A DNA stretch of 64,000 nt from Confluentibacter flavum (GCF_002843175.1 NZ_PJEO01000057.1:27712-91711); one strand, 5' to 3'; positions 14,854-25,321 are shown, counted from the stretch's first letter. Translations and numbers: made by a program. Notes: generated by a model from the letters alone, not told the origin.

Positions 14854-17703
14854 ATGAATACAAACGCTTTTGCCCTGCGTCATATTGGTCCGAATGAAAA
14901 TGACCAAATCCAAATGTTGAAAACCATTGGAGTAGACTCTTTAGACCAACTCATTAATGAAACCGTTCCAAGTGATATACGATTAAAAAAAGCGTTGCAT
15001 TTAGATGCTCCCATGACCGAGCACGACTATTTGCTTCATATCCATGAATTATCTAAAAAAAATAAAGCTTACAAAACCTATATTGGTTTAGGCTATCACC
15101 CAACCATTCTGCCTGCCGTTATACAAAGAAATATATTAGAAAATCCAGGTTGGTACACAGCCTATACGCCTTATCAAGCTGAAATTGCACAAGGAAGATT
15201 GGAAGCGTTGCTTAATTTCCAAACCATGATTACGGATTTAACAGGTATGGAAATCGCCAATGCATCGTTGCTTGATGAAAGTACCGCTGCTGCCGAAGCC
15301 ATGAGCTTGCTATTTGCTGTTCGTGAACGTGATCAAAAAAAAGCTGGAGTAAATAAATTTTTTGTTTCAGAAAATATATTGCCACAAACGCTTTCGTTAC
15401 TTGAAACCAGAGCCATTCCTATTGGTATAAAACTGATTGTTGGTAACGAAGCTACTTTTGATTTTTCTTCGGAATTTTTTGGGGCTATCTTACAATATCC
15501 TGGCAAAGACGGACAAGTTACGGATATTAAAACCTTTATAAGCAAAGCTCAAAATGCTCAAATTAAAGTCGCAGTAGCTGCCGATATTTTAAGTTTAATT
15601 AAACTGGAAGCTCCCGGAAAATTTGGAGCGGATGTTGTATTAGGTACCACCCAACGTTTCGGAATCCCTATGGGTTATGGCGGGCCTCACGCAGCTTATT
15701 TCGCAACTAAAGACGCTTATAAACGTGATTTACCTGGACGTATCATTGGCGTTACAAAAGATATTGATGGCAACAGAGCTTTGCGTATGGCACTGCAAAC
15801 TAGAGAGCAACATATTAAACGTGACAAAGCCACGTCGAATATTTGTACAGCGCAAGTGTTGTTGGCGGTTATGGCAAGTATGTATGCGGTTTATCATGGT
15901 CCGAAAGGCTTGAAATTTATTGCGGACAAAATTCACAACAAAGCGACCACTTTGGCAAAAGCTTTGGAAAAATTAGGTTACAATCAAATTAACACGTCTT
16001 ATTTTGATACGCTTCAAATAAAAACCAATGCTAAAAAAATAAAGAAAATCGCTAAAGAAAAAAAGGTGAATCTTTATTACCCAGATAGTGAAACCGTTAC
16101 TATTTCCATAAATGAAACGACGGCCATAAGAGATATTAATTATCTAATTTCAATATTTGCTGAAGCTGCAAAAAAAGAAACAATTATAATTTCATCCATT
16201 ACCGAAGCCAATAATATTGCTGAAGCCTTACAACGTCAATCCGATTTTTTAACGCTAGATGTATTTAATACCTATCATTCTGAAACAGAATTGATGCGTT
16301 ATATAAAGTTATTAGAACGTAAAGATTTATCACTGAACCATTCCATGATTTCATTAGGGTCTTGCACTATGAAATTAAATGCTGCTTCAGAAATGTTGCC
16401 ATTAAGTTGGTTTAAATGGACCAATATTCACCCATTTGCGCCATCAAAACAAGCGCAAGGGTATTTAACGGTTTTAAAAGAATTGGAAGACCAACTAACC
16501 GAAATTACTGGTTTTGCTGCTACATCATTACAACCAAATTCTGGTGCACAAGGTGAGTTTGCAGGATTGATGGTCATAAAAGCCTATCACGAATCTAGAG
16601 GGGATCATCATAGAAATATTTGTTTGATTCCGTCATCTGCCCATGGTACAAATCCGGCAAGTGCCGTAATGGCTGGCATGCGGGTTGTGGTTACAAAATC
16701 AACTCCAGAAGGCAATATAGATGTTGACGACTTACGCGAAAAAGCAGAACTTCATAAAGATAATCTATCATGTTTAATGGTTACTTACCCATCTACACAT
16801 GGAGTTTACGAGTCTGCGATAAAAGATATCACCAAAATTATTCATGATCATGGTGGCCAAGTGTATATGGATGGTGCCAATATGAATGCGCAAGTCGGAT
16901 TAACAAATCCTGGAAATATTGGTGCGGACGTGTGCCACTTAAACCTACATAAAACCTTTGCCATTCCCCATGGTGGTGGTGGCCCAGGTGTTGGCCCTAT
17001 ATGTGTAGCCAAACAATTGGCCCCTTTTTTACCGGGTAATCCTATTAAAAAAGTAGGCGGAGTAAAAGCAATAACGGCCATTTCAGCAGCACCTTTTGGA
17101 TCTGCTTTAGTGTGTTTAATCTCTTATGGGTATATAAAAATGCTTGGTGCCGAAGGCTTAACACAAGCGACTAAAATTGCGATATTAAACGCTAATTACA
17201 TCAAACGCCGACTGGAAGGTTATTTCGATACTTTATACTCTGGTGAAAACGGACGAGCTGCCCATGAAATGATAGTAGATTGCAGAGCTTTTAAGGTGAG
17301 CGGCATTGAAGTGACTGATATTGCAAAACGTTTGATGGATTATGGATTTCATGCGCCAACCGTATCGTTTCCTGTCGCTGGCACATTAATGATTGAACCT
17401 ACCGAAAGCGAAAGTAAGGCTGAAATGGACAGATTTTGTGATGCCATGATTTCCATTCGAAAAGAAATTGATAATGCTTCTAAAGACGATGACAATAATG
17501 TGCTTAAAAATGCGCCACATACTTTAGAGATGCTAACAGCCAATGAGTGGTATTTTCCATATTCCCGAAATACAGCAGCTTATCCTCTAGACTATGTAAA
17601 AAACAATAAATTTTGGCCTAGTGTAAGACGTGTAGATGATGCCTATGGAGACCGAAACCTAATTTGTACCTGTGCCCCAATCGAAGTCTATATGGAAGCT
17701 TAA
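14854..17703 (+). CDS. gcvP: Glycine dehydrogenase (decarboxylating), P protein
   Basis: A 949-residue single-chain P protein of the glycine cleavage system, with both halves (GcvPA and GcvPB) in one polypeptide. It starts [17 protein letters not shown], typical of GcvP. The PLP lysine is Lys700 in [19 protein letters not shown]. It decarboxylates glycine and transfers the aminomethyl group to the lipoyl H protein. No other gcv gene is nearby, as is common in Bacteroidota. The length is normal. Confidence 0.97.
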   Translation: MNTNAFALRHIGPNENDQIQMLKTIGVDSLDQLINETVPSDIRLKKALHLDAPMTEHDYLLHIHELSKKNKAYKTYIGLGYHPTILPAVIQRNILENPGWYTAYTPYQAEIAQGRLEALLNFQTMITDLTGMEIANASLLDESTAAAEAMSLLFAVRERDQKKAGVNKFFVSENILPQTLSLLETRAIPIGIKLIVGNEATFDFSSEFFGAILQYPGKDGQVTDIKTFISKAQNAQIKVAVAADILSLIKLEAPGKFGADVVLGTTQRFGIPMGYGGPHAAYFATKDAYKRDLPGRIIGVTKDIDGNRALRMALQTREQHIKRDKATSNICTAQVLLAVMASMYAVYHGPKGLKFIADKIHNKATTLAKALEKLGYNQINTSYFDTLQIKTNAKKIKKIAKEKKVNLYYPDSETVTISINETTAIRDINYLISIFAEAAKKETIIISSITEANNIAEALQRQSDFLTLDVFNTYHSETELMRYIKLLERKDLSLNHSMISLGSCTMKLNAASEMLPLSWFKWTNIHPFAPSKQAQGYLTVLKELEDQLTEITGFAATSLQPNSGAQGEFAGLMVIKAYHESRGDHHRNICLIPSSAHGTNPASAVMAGMRVVVTKSTPEGNIDVDDLREKAELHKDNLSCLMVTYPSTHGVYESAIKDITKIIHDHGGQVYMDGANMNAQVGLTNPGNIGADVCHLNLHKTFAIPHGGGGPGVGPICVAKQLAPFLPGNPIKKVGGVKAITAISAAPFGSALVCLISYGYIKMLGAEGLTQATKIAILNANYIKRRLEGYFDTLYSGENGRAAHEMIVDCRAFKVSGIEVTDIAKRLMDYGFHAPTVSFPVAGTLMIEPTESESKAEMDRFCDAMISIRKEIDNASKDDDNNVLKNAPHTLEMLTANEWYFPYSRNTAAYPLDYVKNNKFWPSVRRVDDAYGDRNLICTCAPIEVYMEA

Positions 17704-17804
17704 AATCGACTTTGAACATCGTAAAATAAAACAAGATTGAATTTACTTTTAATCAAAACAAACTATCTTGCAACAATAAAATTATTTTAGGCAAATTCTC
17801 TTTT

Positions 17805-18863
17805 ATGAATATCAAAATTACCGGAACTGGAAGCTATATTCCAGACATTGTCGAGAAAAACGAGAACTTCCAAAACCATGAATTCTTAAATAGTGATGGT
17901 TCAACAATAAATCATTCAAACACCATTATTATTGAAAAATTCAAGGCCATTACAGGTATACGGGAACGACGTTATGCTAAACCCCATTTGAATTCATCGG
18001 ACATGGCTTTTTTTGCTGCTGAACGTGCCATTGTAGATTCTAAGATAAATCCGGAAGAATTGGATTATATTATTGTGGCTCATAATTATGGTGATGTGAG
18101 GCATGATTCCCACCAAAGTGACACCGTACCAAGTATGGCTTCCAGAGTAAAACATTTATTGGGAATTAAAAATCCTAAATGTGTTGGATATGATATTTTA
18201 TTTGGTTGTCCGGGATGGGTAGAAGCCGTTATTCAAGCAAGTGCTTTTATTAAAGCAGGCATGGCTAAAAAATGTTTGGTCATCGGGTCTGAAACATTAT
18301 CTAGAATTCTTGATAAACATGATAGGGATTCCATGATTTATAGCGATGGTGCTGGTGCCGTTGTTGTAGAATCCACGAATTTGGAAGGCGGTATTCTTGC
18401 TCATGAAACTGTTACATATGCATTTGATGAAGCTCACTATATTTATTTTGGCGAAACCAATAATCAAGAATCAAAAAGCAAAAGGCGTTACATAAAAATG
18501 TATGGTAGAAAAATTTACGAATTCGCCATTACAAATGTTCCTGCTGCTATGAAATCCTGTTTGGATTCAAGTGGTGTAGATATTAAAAACCTTAAAAAAA
18601 TACTGATTCATCAAGCCAATGAAAAAATGGACGAGGCTATCGTTCAACGTTTTTTCAAGTTATATAATATGGATATGCCTAAAGGCATTATGCCCATGAC
18701 CATAACAGAACTGGGCAATTCCAGTGTCGCAACCATCCCAACTTTATTCGATAGAATTCTAAAAGGCGAACTCGAAAATCAATCTATAAGTAAAGGAGAC
18801 ATCATTATGTTTGCAAGCGTGGGTGCCGGCATGAATATTAATGCGATTATTTATCAGGTTTAA
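17805..18863 (+). CDS. 3-oxoacyl-ACP synthase III-like ketosynthase (FabH-like)
   Basis: A 352-residue thiolase-fold enzyme. The condensing triad is visible: Cys135 in GCPGWVEAV, His269 in HQANEKMD and Asn305 in ELGNSSVATIP. Compared with housekeeping FabH it is about 30 residues longer and has extra sequence near the start (FQNHEFLNSDGS), so it belongs to the FabH-like subgroup often used for special lipids, alkylresorcinols or other secondary products. Its substrate cannot be told. It overlaps by 17 bp the convergent flippase gene and follows gcvP by 101 bp. Confidence 0.82.
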   Translation: MNIKITGTGSYIPDIVEKNENFQNHEFLNSDGSTINHSNTIIIEKFKAITGIRERRYAKPHLNSSDMAFFAAERAIVDSKINPEELDYIIVAHNYGDVRHDSHQSDTVPSMASRVKHLLGIKNPKCVGYDILFGCPGWVEAVIQASAFIKAGMAKKCLVIGSETLSRILDKHDRDSMIYSDGAGAVVVESTNLEGGILAHETVTYAFDEAHYIYFGETNNQESKSKRRYIKMYGRKIYEFAITNVPAAMKSCLDSSGVDIKNLKKILIHQANEKMDEAIVQRFFKLYNMDMPKGIMPMTITELGNSSVATIPTLFDRILKGELENQSISKGDIIMFASVGAGMNINAIIYQV

Positions 18864-20310
18864 TTAGTTTATCAACCCAATAATTTAAGCTGTAAACCCA
18901 CTCCATTTTATAAGTCACCAAAATAATGACACATGTATTTAAGCCTACTTTTAACAGTAGGTTTAAAACTGTACTTGAGTTTTCGGGCAGTAAATAACAT
19001 ATCAAAAACACCACACTCACCATTCCAATAAGTTTTAAATAGTTTTTGTCGAAAGGTAGAATTCCAAATTTCTTATGAATAAAAATCAATTTGGAACAGT
19101 TAAAACTTATCATAGCAATTAAAGACGCATAGGCTACACCTATAATTCCCAGATTGGTTTGTGTTAAAAAGAATAGATTTAAACATATGTTTAATACAGA
19201 TAACACAAGTATCGCAATAATGTTAAACCTATAATATTTTGAATAAGAAATAATTTCAGAATTAAAACCTGTGGACATGTTAAAAAGCACATTGAAACCA
19301 AGGAGCATAATTATGGGAATGGAATCTACCAAATTATCATACGTAGGCAACATTCTAAAAAACGACTCAATTCCCAAAATAACAGCGGTGTATAAAATGG
19401 CACCAATAAAAAATAACAATTTAGCCGTTTCTATATATTTTTTTCCTAATTCAACAATACCGTCATTCTTTAAATAAGCCGAGATTTTAGGGGCATAAAT
19501 GGCAAACATACCAGTCGCTGGTATGGCTAATGATGTTGCCAACGCCACTCCGATATTAAACGTTCCGTTGGCTTCAAAAGATAAAAACTCTGGAATCATA
19601 AAAGCATCTATTCTAAAAGCGAAAAGCGCACCAAAACTCCCTAAAAAACTATAAAAACTGTATTTATAATATTCCATTTTGGGCACTTCATTAAAAAGCG
19701 ATTTAAAATTATAACCGCTATGTAATCTATAATGCCTCAATACATATAGGACCATTAGCAGAAGTAAAATAAAATAAGAACCGATAAATGCAACCAACGC
19801 ACTTATTTTATCTAAATGTTCAGCTATTAAAAGCAAGAATATGATGGGTAGGCTGACTTTCGGAATTATTTTTTCATACAAAGTAGGTATTTCCAATTTC
19901 TCAATATTGGTGGCCTGCCTTTTAAATAATTCAACAAAAGCTAAGGAAAATGCTAGAGGAAACGCATAAAATACATATTTGTAATTATCCCAATCAATAA
20001 ATGTCTTTCCAAATAAAAGAACTACCAAAATCACCAAACTTAAGCCCAAAACAGTAACAATACCATACTTAAAAAGTCGATTTTTATTATGCTTCGTGAG
20101 TGACGGATAAAAATGAATAAGTGCCTGTGCACCACCAAAAACCATTATAGGAAAAAGCATTTGCGCCATGCTATCAACATAACGAACCATGCCAAGAAAC
20201 TCCTTGTCATAAGGATAAATAAATACCGTAGAAATAACGCCTATGACTACACCAACATAATTAATTATGGTGAACCAAAAGACTTGTTTATGTGTTTTAT
20301 TTCTTTTCAA
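18847..20310 (-). CDS. Polysaccharide (Wzx/MATE-like) flippase
   Basis: A 487-residue integral membrane protein with about 12-14 hydrophobic spans, beginning in a cytoplasmic basic segment (MKRNKTHKQ) followed by a first span, VFWFTIINYVGVVIGVIS. It fits the polysaccharide biosynthesis/oligosaccharide flippase family, which moves undecaprenyl-linked glycans across the inner membrane. It stands opposite a methyltransferase and a GT2 gene on the + strand, suggesting a small glycan locus. A TAnnTTTG box lies 57 bp upstream. Confidence 0.8.
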   Translation of the reverse strand: MKRNKTHKQVFWFTIINYVGVVIGVISTVFIYPYDKEFLGMVRYVDSMAQMLFPIMVFGGAQALIHFYPSLTKHNKNRLFKYGIVTVLGLSLVILVVLLFGKTFIDWDNYKYVFYAFPLAFSLAFVELFKRQATNIEKLEIPTLYEKIIPKVSLPIIFLLLIAEHLDKISALVAFIGSYFILLLLMVLYVLRHYRLHSGYNFKSLFNEVPKMEYYKYSFYSFLGSFGALFAFRIDAFMIPEFLSFEANGTFNIGVALATSLAIPATGMFAIYAPKISAYLKNDGIVELGKKYIETAKLLFFIGAILYTAVILGIESFFRMLPTYDNLVDSIPIIMLLGFNVLFNMSTGFNSEIISYSKYYRFNIIAILVLSVLNICLNLFFLTQTNLGIIGVAYASLIAMISFNCSKLIFIHKKFGILPFDKNYLKLIGMVSVVFLICYLLPENSSTVLNLLLKVGLNTCVIILVTYKMEWVYSLNYWVDKLIKPDK

Positions 20311-20366
20311 AAGTTGGTTTTGAATAACTTGTAATAATCAAACACGTCATTTATTTTTAATACTTT

Positions 20367-20374
20367 CAAAAGTA
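20367..20374 (-). promoter_or_regulatory. -7 box (TACTTTTG) for the flippase gene
   Basis: On the minus strand it reads TACTTTTG, matching TAnnTTTG, with a leader of about 50 nt before the flippase ATG. Confidence 0.45.
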
Positions 20375-20482
20375 AAGGTTTCTAATAAAACTATACACTT
20401 TTTATAATTACTTTGAATACTTTATAATATAAAACATTTTAAATATGAAATTGATTTACCTGCTCAATTTCTGCTTATTTAA

Positions 20483-20490
20483 TATCTTTG
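20483..20490 (+). promoter_or_regulatory. -7 box (TATCTTTG) for the methyltransferase-GT2 pair
   Basis: TATCTTTG is a full TAnnTTTG match 15 bp before the ATG at 20506, predicting a leader of about 10 nt. Confidence 0.5.
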
Positions 20491-20505
20491 AAATAAATAT
20501 AACGA

Positions 20506-21033
20506 ATGTACCAGAACAGTTATCCAGATAAACGCTATAAACATACCATTAACTTCTTAAAAAAATACATTTCCAATACTGAAACTATTTTAGATTTAGG
20601 TGTTGAAAATCCGTTTACAAAAGTGATGCAAGAACATGGTTATAAAGTAAGTAATACTTTGGGTGAGGATTTGGATATTGATACGTCTGCCATAAAATAT
20701 TCTGAGGCCCAAGTGGTTACCGCTTTTGAGATTTTCGAACATTTATTATCACCCTTTACAGTTTTAAAATCTATTCCAACAGATAAACTTGTTGCAAGCG
20801 TGCCCCTTAAATTATGGTTTTCACCTGCATATAGAAGTAAAACCGATATGCTTGATAGGCATTATCATGAATTTGAAGATTGGCAATTTGATTGGCTATT
20901 GGAAAAAACCGGGTGGAAAATCATCGCTACTGAAAAATGGACGAACCCAACTAAAAAATTGGGTTTAAGACCGATTTTAAGGTTTTTTACGCCTAGATAT
21001 TACATTGTTTATGCAGAAAAAATCAAACACTAA
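20506..21033 (+). CDS. Class I SAM methyltransferase-like protein
   Basis: A 175-residue protein resembling the small SAM-dependent methyltransferases found in glycan clusters. ILDLGVENPF (about 28-37) stands at motif I, and AFEIFEHLLSPF (about 73-84) at motif IV with the xFEHL pattern. The glycine-rich loop is reduced, so cofactor binding should be considered likely but not certain. The C-terminal half (YHEFEDWQFDWLLEKTGW) also matches the family. The GT2 gene follows by 15 bp, so the pair should form one operon. Confidence 0.65.
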   Translation: MYQNSYPDKRYKHTINFLKKYISNTETILDLGVENPFTKVMQEHGYKVSNTLGEDLDIDTSAIKYSEAQVVTAFEIFEHLLSPFTVLKSIPTDKLVASVPLKLWFSPAYRSKTDMLDRHYHEFEDWQFDWLLEKTGWKIIATEKWTNPTKKLGLRPILRFFTPRYYIVYAEKIKH

Positions 21034-21048
21034 AATACATTTCATTTT

Positions 21049-21897
21049 TTGAATTTTTATATCATCATACCAGCGCATAACGAAGAAAGTTCGATTGGTT
21101 TAACCCTCGATTCTTTAGTGAAACAAACATTAAAACCAAAACGTATTGTGGTGGTAAATGATAATTCTACGGATGGCACTCGAGATATTGTAGAAGCCTA
21201 TCGTACTAGATATTCTTGGATTGAGTTAATCAATTCTAAATCCACAAACGAACATTTACCGGGTTCAAAAATCATCAATGCATTTTATAAAGGATATGCG
21301 GTTTTAGACAGTAATTATGATGTGATTTGTAAGTTTGATGCCGATTTAATCTTCCCGAATAACTATCTAGAGCAACTTTCCATACATTTTAGGAAAAATG
21401 ACAAACTAGGTATGGTCGCTGGATTTTGCTATATAGAAAAAAATGGGCATTGGATTTTAGAAAACTTAACCCGAAAAGACCATATAAGAGGGGCCTTAAA
21501 AGCTTATAGAAAAGAATGTTTTCTGCAAATTGGGAAATTAAAACCATCCATGGGTTGGGATACGGTGGACGAACTGCTTGCCAAATATTATGGCTGGGAA
21601 CTTTTAACCGATGACTCTTTAAAGGTAAAACACTTAAAACCTACTGGAATAAGCTATAACAAAGCATCAAAATATTTGCAAGGCGAAGCCATGTACAAAA
21701 TGCGGTATGGCTTTACGATTACTTTAATTTCAGCCATAAAACTAGCGTATAAAAAAAGAAGGTTTGATTTATTTAAGGATTATATGGCGGGTTATTTTGA
21801 AGCGAAAAAAAATAATACAGACTTTTTAGTTACGGAAGAAGAAGGCAAATTCATTAGAAATTTACGTTGGAAAGGGATGTTGAATAAAATGAAGTAA
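21049..21897 (+). CDS. Glycosyltransferase family 2
   Basis: A 282-residue GT-A fold enzyme. The start is taken as TTG at 21049, since the GT2 opening motif NFYIIIPAHNEESSIGLTLDSL begins at residue 2 and no ATG is available. Motifs: VVNDNSTDGT (donor binding), and CKFDADLIFP, which contains the DxD metal site. C-terminal MGWDTVDELLAKYYGW includes an acidic base candidate. It would transfer a sugar to a lipid-linked or surface acceptor. It is coupled to the methyltransferase gene upstream. Confidence 0.85.
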   Translation: MNFYIIIPAHNEESSIGLTLDSLVKQTLKPKRIVVVNDNSTDGTRDIVEAYRTRYSWIELINSKSTNEHLPGSKIINAFYKGYAVLDSNYDVICKFDADLIFPNNYLEQLSIHFRKNDKLGMVAGFCYIEKNGHWILENLTRKDHIRGALKAYRKECFLQIGKLKPSMGWDTVDELLAKYYGWELLTDDSLKVKHLKPTGISYNKASKYLQGEAMYKMRYGFTITLISAIKLAYKKRRFDLFKDYMAGYFEAKKNNTDFLVTEEEGKFIRNLRWKGMLNKMK

Positions 21898-21910
21898 TTC
21901 ATTTATTTGA

Positions 21911-21936
21911 AATCCTGAAACAAGTTTAGGATGACA
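21911..21936. repeat. Short form of the CCTGAA...TTCAGGATGAC repeat
   Basis: AATCCTGAAACAAGTTTAGGATGAC, one member of a palindromic family also seen at 30822-30850, 34986-35036 and, in long form, at 33568-33643 and 60437-60514. Confidence 0.65.
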
Positions 21937-21953
21937 AACAACCAAGAACCATC

Positions 21954-21988
21954 AACTAACAACTAACAACTAACAACTAACAACTAAC
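21954..21988. repeat. Five tandem copies of AACTAAC
   Basis: A perfect 7-bp tandem repeat, five units from 21954 to 21988, ending 4 bp before the stop codon of the nuclease gene. It could vary in copy number. Confidence 0.85.
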
Positions 21989-21992
21989 AAAC

Positions 21993-22802
21993 CTAATTAA
22001 AACTCCAATCTTTATAATTACTAGACGCTTCCAGTCTATTTTCGAAAATATCTTCCAATTCTGGGAAAAAATCAATGCCTGTTAATGCTTCAATAGAATC
22101 AACAGGCACCACAAACTCATACAATGGTTTATTGGATGCTTCATGTGGCACTAAAAAACCAATCATTTTGGTGTCTCCGGTATTATTATCAATCAACACT
22201 TTATAAAACTGATTGGGAACAGCAACATTTTCATAACCAATCGTTTTCATTTGTCCTTTTAAAACACCGCCCGTAACCACAAAAACGCCATCATATTTGC
22301 TAGCCCAATAGCGTACTTTTTGCTCCAACCGATTCCAAATTCCAGAATTGAAATCATGTTGTTGTGGACTAATATTACTGGTTAAAAAGGTTTCATCGTG
22401 CGCAAACTCACTGTAATTCCTATCGCCTGCAGGACAAAGATGTCCGCGGTCATAACCAGAATTTTTATAATTTCTCCAATCGGCTGCACCCGTTTTTACA
22501 GCCTCATCAATTTCAAAATAAGGGCGTTTAAAATGACTGTTGGAAAGATGTGCTTTCTTTAATTCGTATGCCACCCATTCGGCTTGCTCGTACGGTTCAC
22601 TATACGACAACGAGTACCCTTGGTGATGAATTACTTGTCCCGTTGTACTTGTTGGAAGAAAATATTCGTTAGTATCATCTTTAGGTTTTTTGCCTGAATC
22701 AACCAATATGGTTTTCTCTTCACCTTTTAAAAAATGCTCGTAGCCATATATGCTTAAAACAAGGGCAATAGCAATTAAAGAATATATCGTTTTTTTGTTC
22801 AA
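21993..22802 (-). CDS. DNA/RNA non-specific endonuclease (NUC1 family)
   Basis: A 269-residue nuclease with an N-terminal membrane anchor or signal (about 5-20). The beta-beta-alpha-metal signature DRGHLCPAGDRN is at 118-129 with catalytic His121; the Mg-coordinating Asn region is SNISPQQHDFN (142-152), followed by WNRLE (156-160). It should cut DNA and RNA outside the cytoplasm. The start is TTG at 22802, one base after the stop codon of the PafA gene, so translation is probably coupled. Together with the phosphatase this suggests harvesting phosphate or nucleosides from extracellular nucleic acid (inference). Confidence 0.88.
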   Translation of the reverse strand: MNKKTIYSLIAIALVLSIYGYEHFLKGEEKTILVDSGKKPKDDTNEYFLPTSTTGQVIHHQGYSLSYSEPYEQAEWVAYELKKAHLSNSHFKRPYFEIDEAVKTGAADWRNYKNSGYDRGHLCPAGDRNYSEFAHDETFLTSNISPQQHDFNSGIWNRLEQKVRYWASKYDGVFVVTGGVLKGQMKTIGYENVAVPNQFYKVLIDNNTGDTKMIGFLVPHEASNKPLYEFVVPVDSIEALTGIDFFPELEDIFENRLEASSNYKDWSFN

Positions 22803-22803
22803 A

Positions 22804-24474
22804 CTATTCTAAAACAAATTCTAAGGGTTTACCTATGGAAGCATTTGGGAAACTTATTCCTAAAAGTGCCGACATGGTTGGAGCAATATCGGTTATCTCC
22901 GTTTTTTGAAGTGTCTCACCGTGTTTAATACCTTTACCAAAAAACAAAAGTGGTACGTGGGTGTCGTAATTTAATCCGGTTCCATGGTCTGTACCAGTTT
23001 TATTCCAAGAGGCACTATTAAGAACAAAAGGATCAAATACATATAAAATATCGCCCGATCGCTTTTGATTATGCCCGTTACTTAACAACAATTCTATATC
23101 TCCCGAAGTATTTTCAAAATGATTAATTGCTGATGTAACATACACTTTATCAATCAATTCATAGCTTAACAATTTTAGAGCAATTTCTTTTTTTATTGTT
23201 TGTAAATCTAATTTGTGTTCTTCCAATTGTTGATAATCAAGAAACAACTGATTATTTATTCTGCTAAGGATAACATTAGAAAGACCATATTTACCATTTA
23301 AAAATGCATTCAATTCCTTTTGCATAACACTCTCATTAAAAAACCCAGAAGGCACTTTAACAGATTTCATATAATTTATAGCATTTGGAGCTGCATGATC
23401 AGCCGTTACAAATAGGGTGTAATTTCCTTTTCCAACCTTATTATCCAAGGCATTTAATAAACGTTCTAAATCTTTATCTAAACGTAAATAGGTATCTTCA
23501 ATTTCTTTGGAATCTGGTCCAAAATTATGTCCTACTTTATCAGTACTGGAATAACTAACTGTTAAAACATCTGTAATATCATCCGCACCCAATTCTTCTC
23601 CATTAATGGCTGCAATGGCAAAATCGGACGTTAAACTATTACCATAAGGCGATTCGGCAATGATATTAAACCCGCCATTATCATCTTTCAAACCAGCCAA
23701 ATCGTAAGGGAACGTCGCTGTTTCCTTCCCTTTAAAACCACCTTCAAAAGTGTTTAAATCGCTGCCGCTTTCGGTATAAGTATTAATGTCATATAAGGTA
23801 TTCCATTCTTTAAAATAAGATTCCGTGATATTTGAATCGTTAAAATCTTTAACCCATTTAGGCATTTCATTCATATAAAAAGAACTCGAAATCCAATTAC
23901 CATTTCCATCATTTTCATAATTAAACCAGTAAGCAGCATTCGCTGTGTGTCCCGCTGGCAAAACAGAACCTCTATCTTTTAAAGCAATCCCTATAGTTTT
24001 TCCACGCATTTGGGTAAATAATCTATTCTCGTCAGCAAACGTTGTTGTTAATAACCTGTGTGGAGATACTTTGCCTTCTGCGTCATTGGAACCAACAGAC
24101 GTAACCGAATCATCTTCTACACAATACACTTTTTGTTTCAACTTTTTATCGTACCAATCATTACCAATGATCCCATGATATTTAGGGGTAGTTCCTGTAA
24201 AAACAGAGGCATGTCCTGGTCCCGTTTTTGTTGGCACGTAATTAAAATGGTTGTTTTTACAGTTAAATCCTTCGTTTATAATACGCTTAAAACCACCCTC
24301 TCCATATTTATTATAAAAACGCGTTAAATAATCATATCGCATTTGATCTACAACTATGCCAACGACCAATTTCGGATTTGAGGTATTTGTTTCCACTACT
24401 TTAGAAACATTATTTTGAGCTTTGCAAGACAGGCTCACAACAAAAACGACTATCAGGTATAAAATGTTTTTCAT
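22804..24474 (-). CDS. PafA-type alkaline phosphatase
   Basis: A 556-residue exported phosphomonoesterase of the alkaline phosphatase superfamily. It has an N-terminal signal ending near LSC-KAQ (possible lipobox at Cys17). The metal ligand Asp43 lies in VGIVVDQMRYDY; the Thr nucleophile is Thr84 in PTKTGPGHAS; Asn105 (GNDWYD) and Lys166/Arg168 (LKDRGS) match the phosphate-binding residues known from PafA. Other metal ligands occur in SYSSTDKVGHNFGP and TADHAAPNA. Bacteroidota use PafA as the main phosphatase. The nuclease gene is coupled downstream. Confidence 0.9.
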   Translation of the reverse strand: MKNILYLIVVFVVSLSCKAQNNVSKVVETNTSNPKLVVGIVVDQMRYDYLTRFYNKYGEGGFKRIINEGFNCKNNHFNYVPTKTGPGHASVFTGTTPKYHGIIGNDWYDKKLKQKVYCVEDDSVTSVGSNDAEGKVSPHRLLTTTFADENRLFTQMRGKTIGIALKDRGSVLPAGHTANAAYWFNYENDGNGNWISSSFYMNEMPKWVKDFNDSNITESYFKEWNTLYDINTYTESGSDLNTFEGGFKGKETATFPYDLAGLKDDNGGFNIIAESPYGNSLTSDFAIAAINGEELGADDITDVLTVSYSSTDKVGHNFGPDSKEIEDTYLRLDKDLERLLNALDNKVGKGNYTLFVTADHAAPNAINYMKSVKVPSGFFNESVMQKELNAFLNGKYGLSNVILSRINNQLFLDYQQLEEHKLDLQTIKKEIALKLLSYELIDKVYVTSAINHFENTSGDIELLLSNGHNQKRSGDILYVFDPFVLNSASWNKTGTDHGTGLNYDTHVPLLFFGKGIKHGETLQKTEITDIAPTMSALLGISFPNASIGKPLEFVLE

Positions 24475-24495
24475 ATCTACTTATTATTCGATTGT

Positions 24496-24503
24496 CAAAA
24501 ATA
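24496..24503 (-). promoter_or_regulatory. -7 box (TATTTTTG) for the PafA-nuclease operon
   Basis: TATTTTTG on the minus strand, 21 bp upstream of the pafA-like ATG. I saw no obvious Pho box-like direct repeats next to it. Confidence 0.45.
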
Positions 24504-24583
24504 CAGTTTTAAAAATATCTTAATTTAAAATTAAGGTTAAATACCTCTAACTTTTTTTTACTTTAGCACTATTAAATTTTGAT

Positions 24584-25321
24584 ATGTTATACCTACACAA
24601 TATTGGCACTTATTTTTTAATGATTGTCGAAATGTTTCGAAAACCCACCAAATGGGGGGTCATGAAACAATTGATTTTAAAAGATATAGATGATTTAATC
24701 ATTGGCTCTTTAGGCATTGTTGCTTTTATATCATTTTTTGTTGGTGGTGTGGTTGCCATTCAAACAGCATTAAATATTAGCAATCCTTTAATTCCTAAAA
24801 ACCTAGTTGGTTTTGCTACCAGGCAATCTATTGTTTTAGAATTTGGACCAACATTCATATCCATAATCATGGCGGGAAAAGTAGGGTCGTTCATCACCTC
24901 TAGCATAGGTACTATGCGTGTTACAGAGCAAATTGATGCTTTGGAAGTTATGGGTATAAATTCTTTAAACTACCTCGTGTTTCCAAAATTTATTTCCTTA
25001 CTATTATACCCGTTTGTGATTTCCATCGCTATGTTTTTAGGAATTTTTGGAGGTATGGTCGCCAGTGTTTATGGTGGTTTTAGTACTGCGGAGGACTATA
25101 TTGCAGGAATCCAATTAGATTTTAAACCTTTTCACGTTGCCTACGCTTTTATTAAAACCTCTGTATTTGCTTTTATTTTAGCAACTATTCCCTCCTTTCA
25201 TGGTTTTTATATGAAAGGTGGTGCTCTAGAAGTTGGAAAGGCCAGTACCACATCATTTGTTTGGACCAGTGTGGTTATTATTCTTTTAAATTATTTACTA
25301 ACCCAAATGTTGTTGAGCTAA
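24584..25321 (+). CDS. MlaE-family ABC transporter permease
   Basis: A 245-residue integral membrane protein of the MlaE/YrbE family. The diagnostic cytoplasmic block is GTMRVTEQIDALEVMG (109-124), followed by LNYLVFPKF. It has about five hydrophobic segments. MlaE-type permeases move phospholipids between the membranes to keep the outer membrane asymmetric. Its stop overlaps the start of the ATPase gene (TAATG), so the two products are coupled. No MlaD (MCE) gene follows in this window. Confidence 0.9.
   Translation: MLYLHNIGTYFLMIVEMFRKPTKWGVMKQLILKDIDDLIIGSLGIVAFISFFVGGVVAIQTALNISNPLIPKNLVGFATRQSIVLEFGPTFISIIMAGKVGSFITSSIGTMRVTEQIDALEVMGINSLNYLVFPKFISLLLYPFVISIAMFLGIFGGMVASVYGGFSTAEDYIAGIQLDFKPFHVAYAFIKTSVFAFILATIPSFHGFYMKGGALEVGKASTTSFVWTSVVIILLNYLLTQMLLS

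Noticed and set aside
16848..17081. Proline-rich reverse frame in gcvP
   Set aside because: It mirrors the glycine-rich PLP region of gcvP and has no independent support.
21954..21988. Tandem AACTAAC units as a CRISPR-like array
   Set aside because: The units are 7 bp with no spacers and no cas genes are near; it is a simple tandem repeat.
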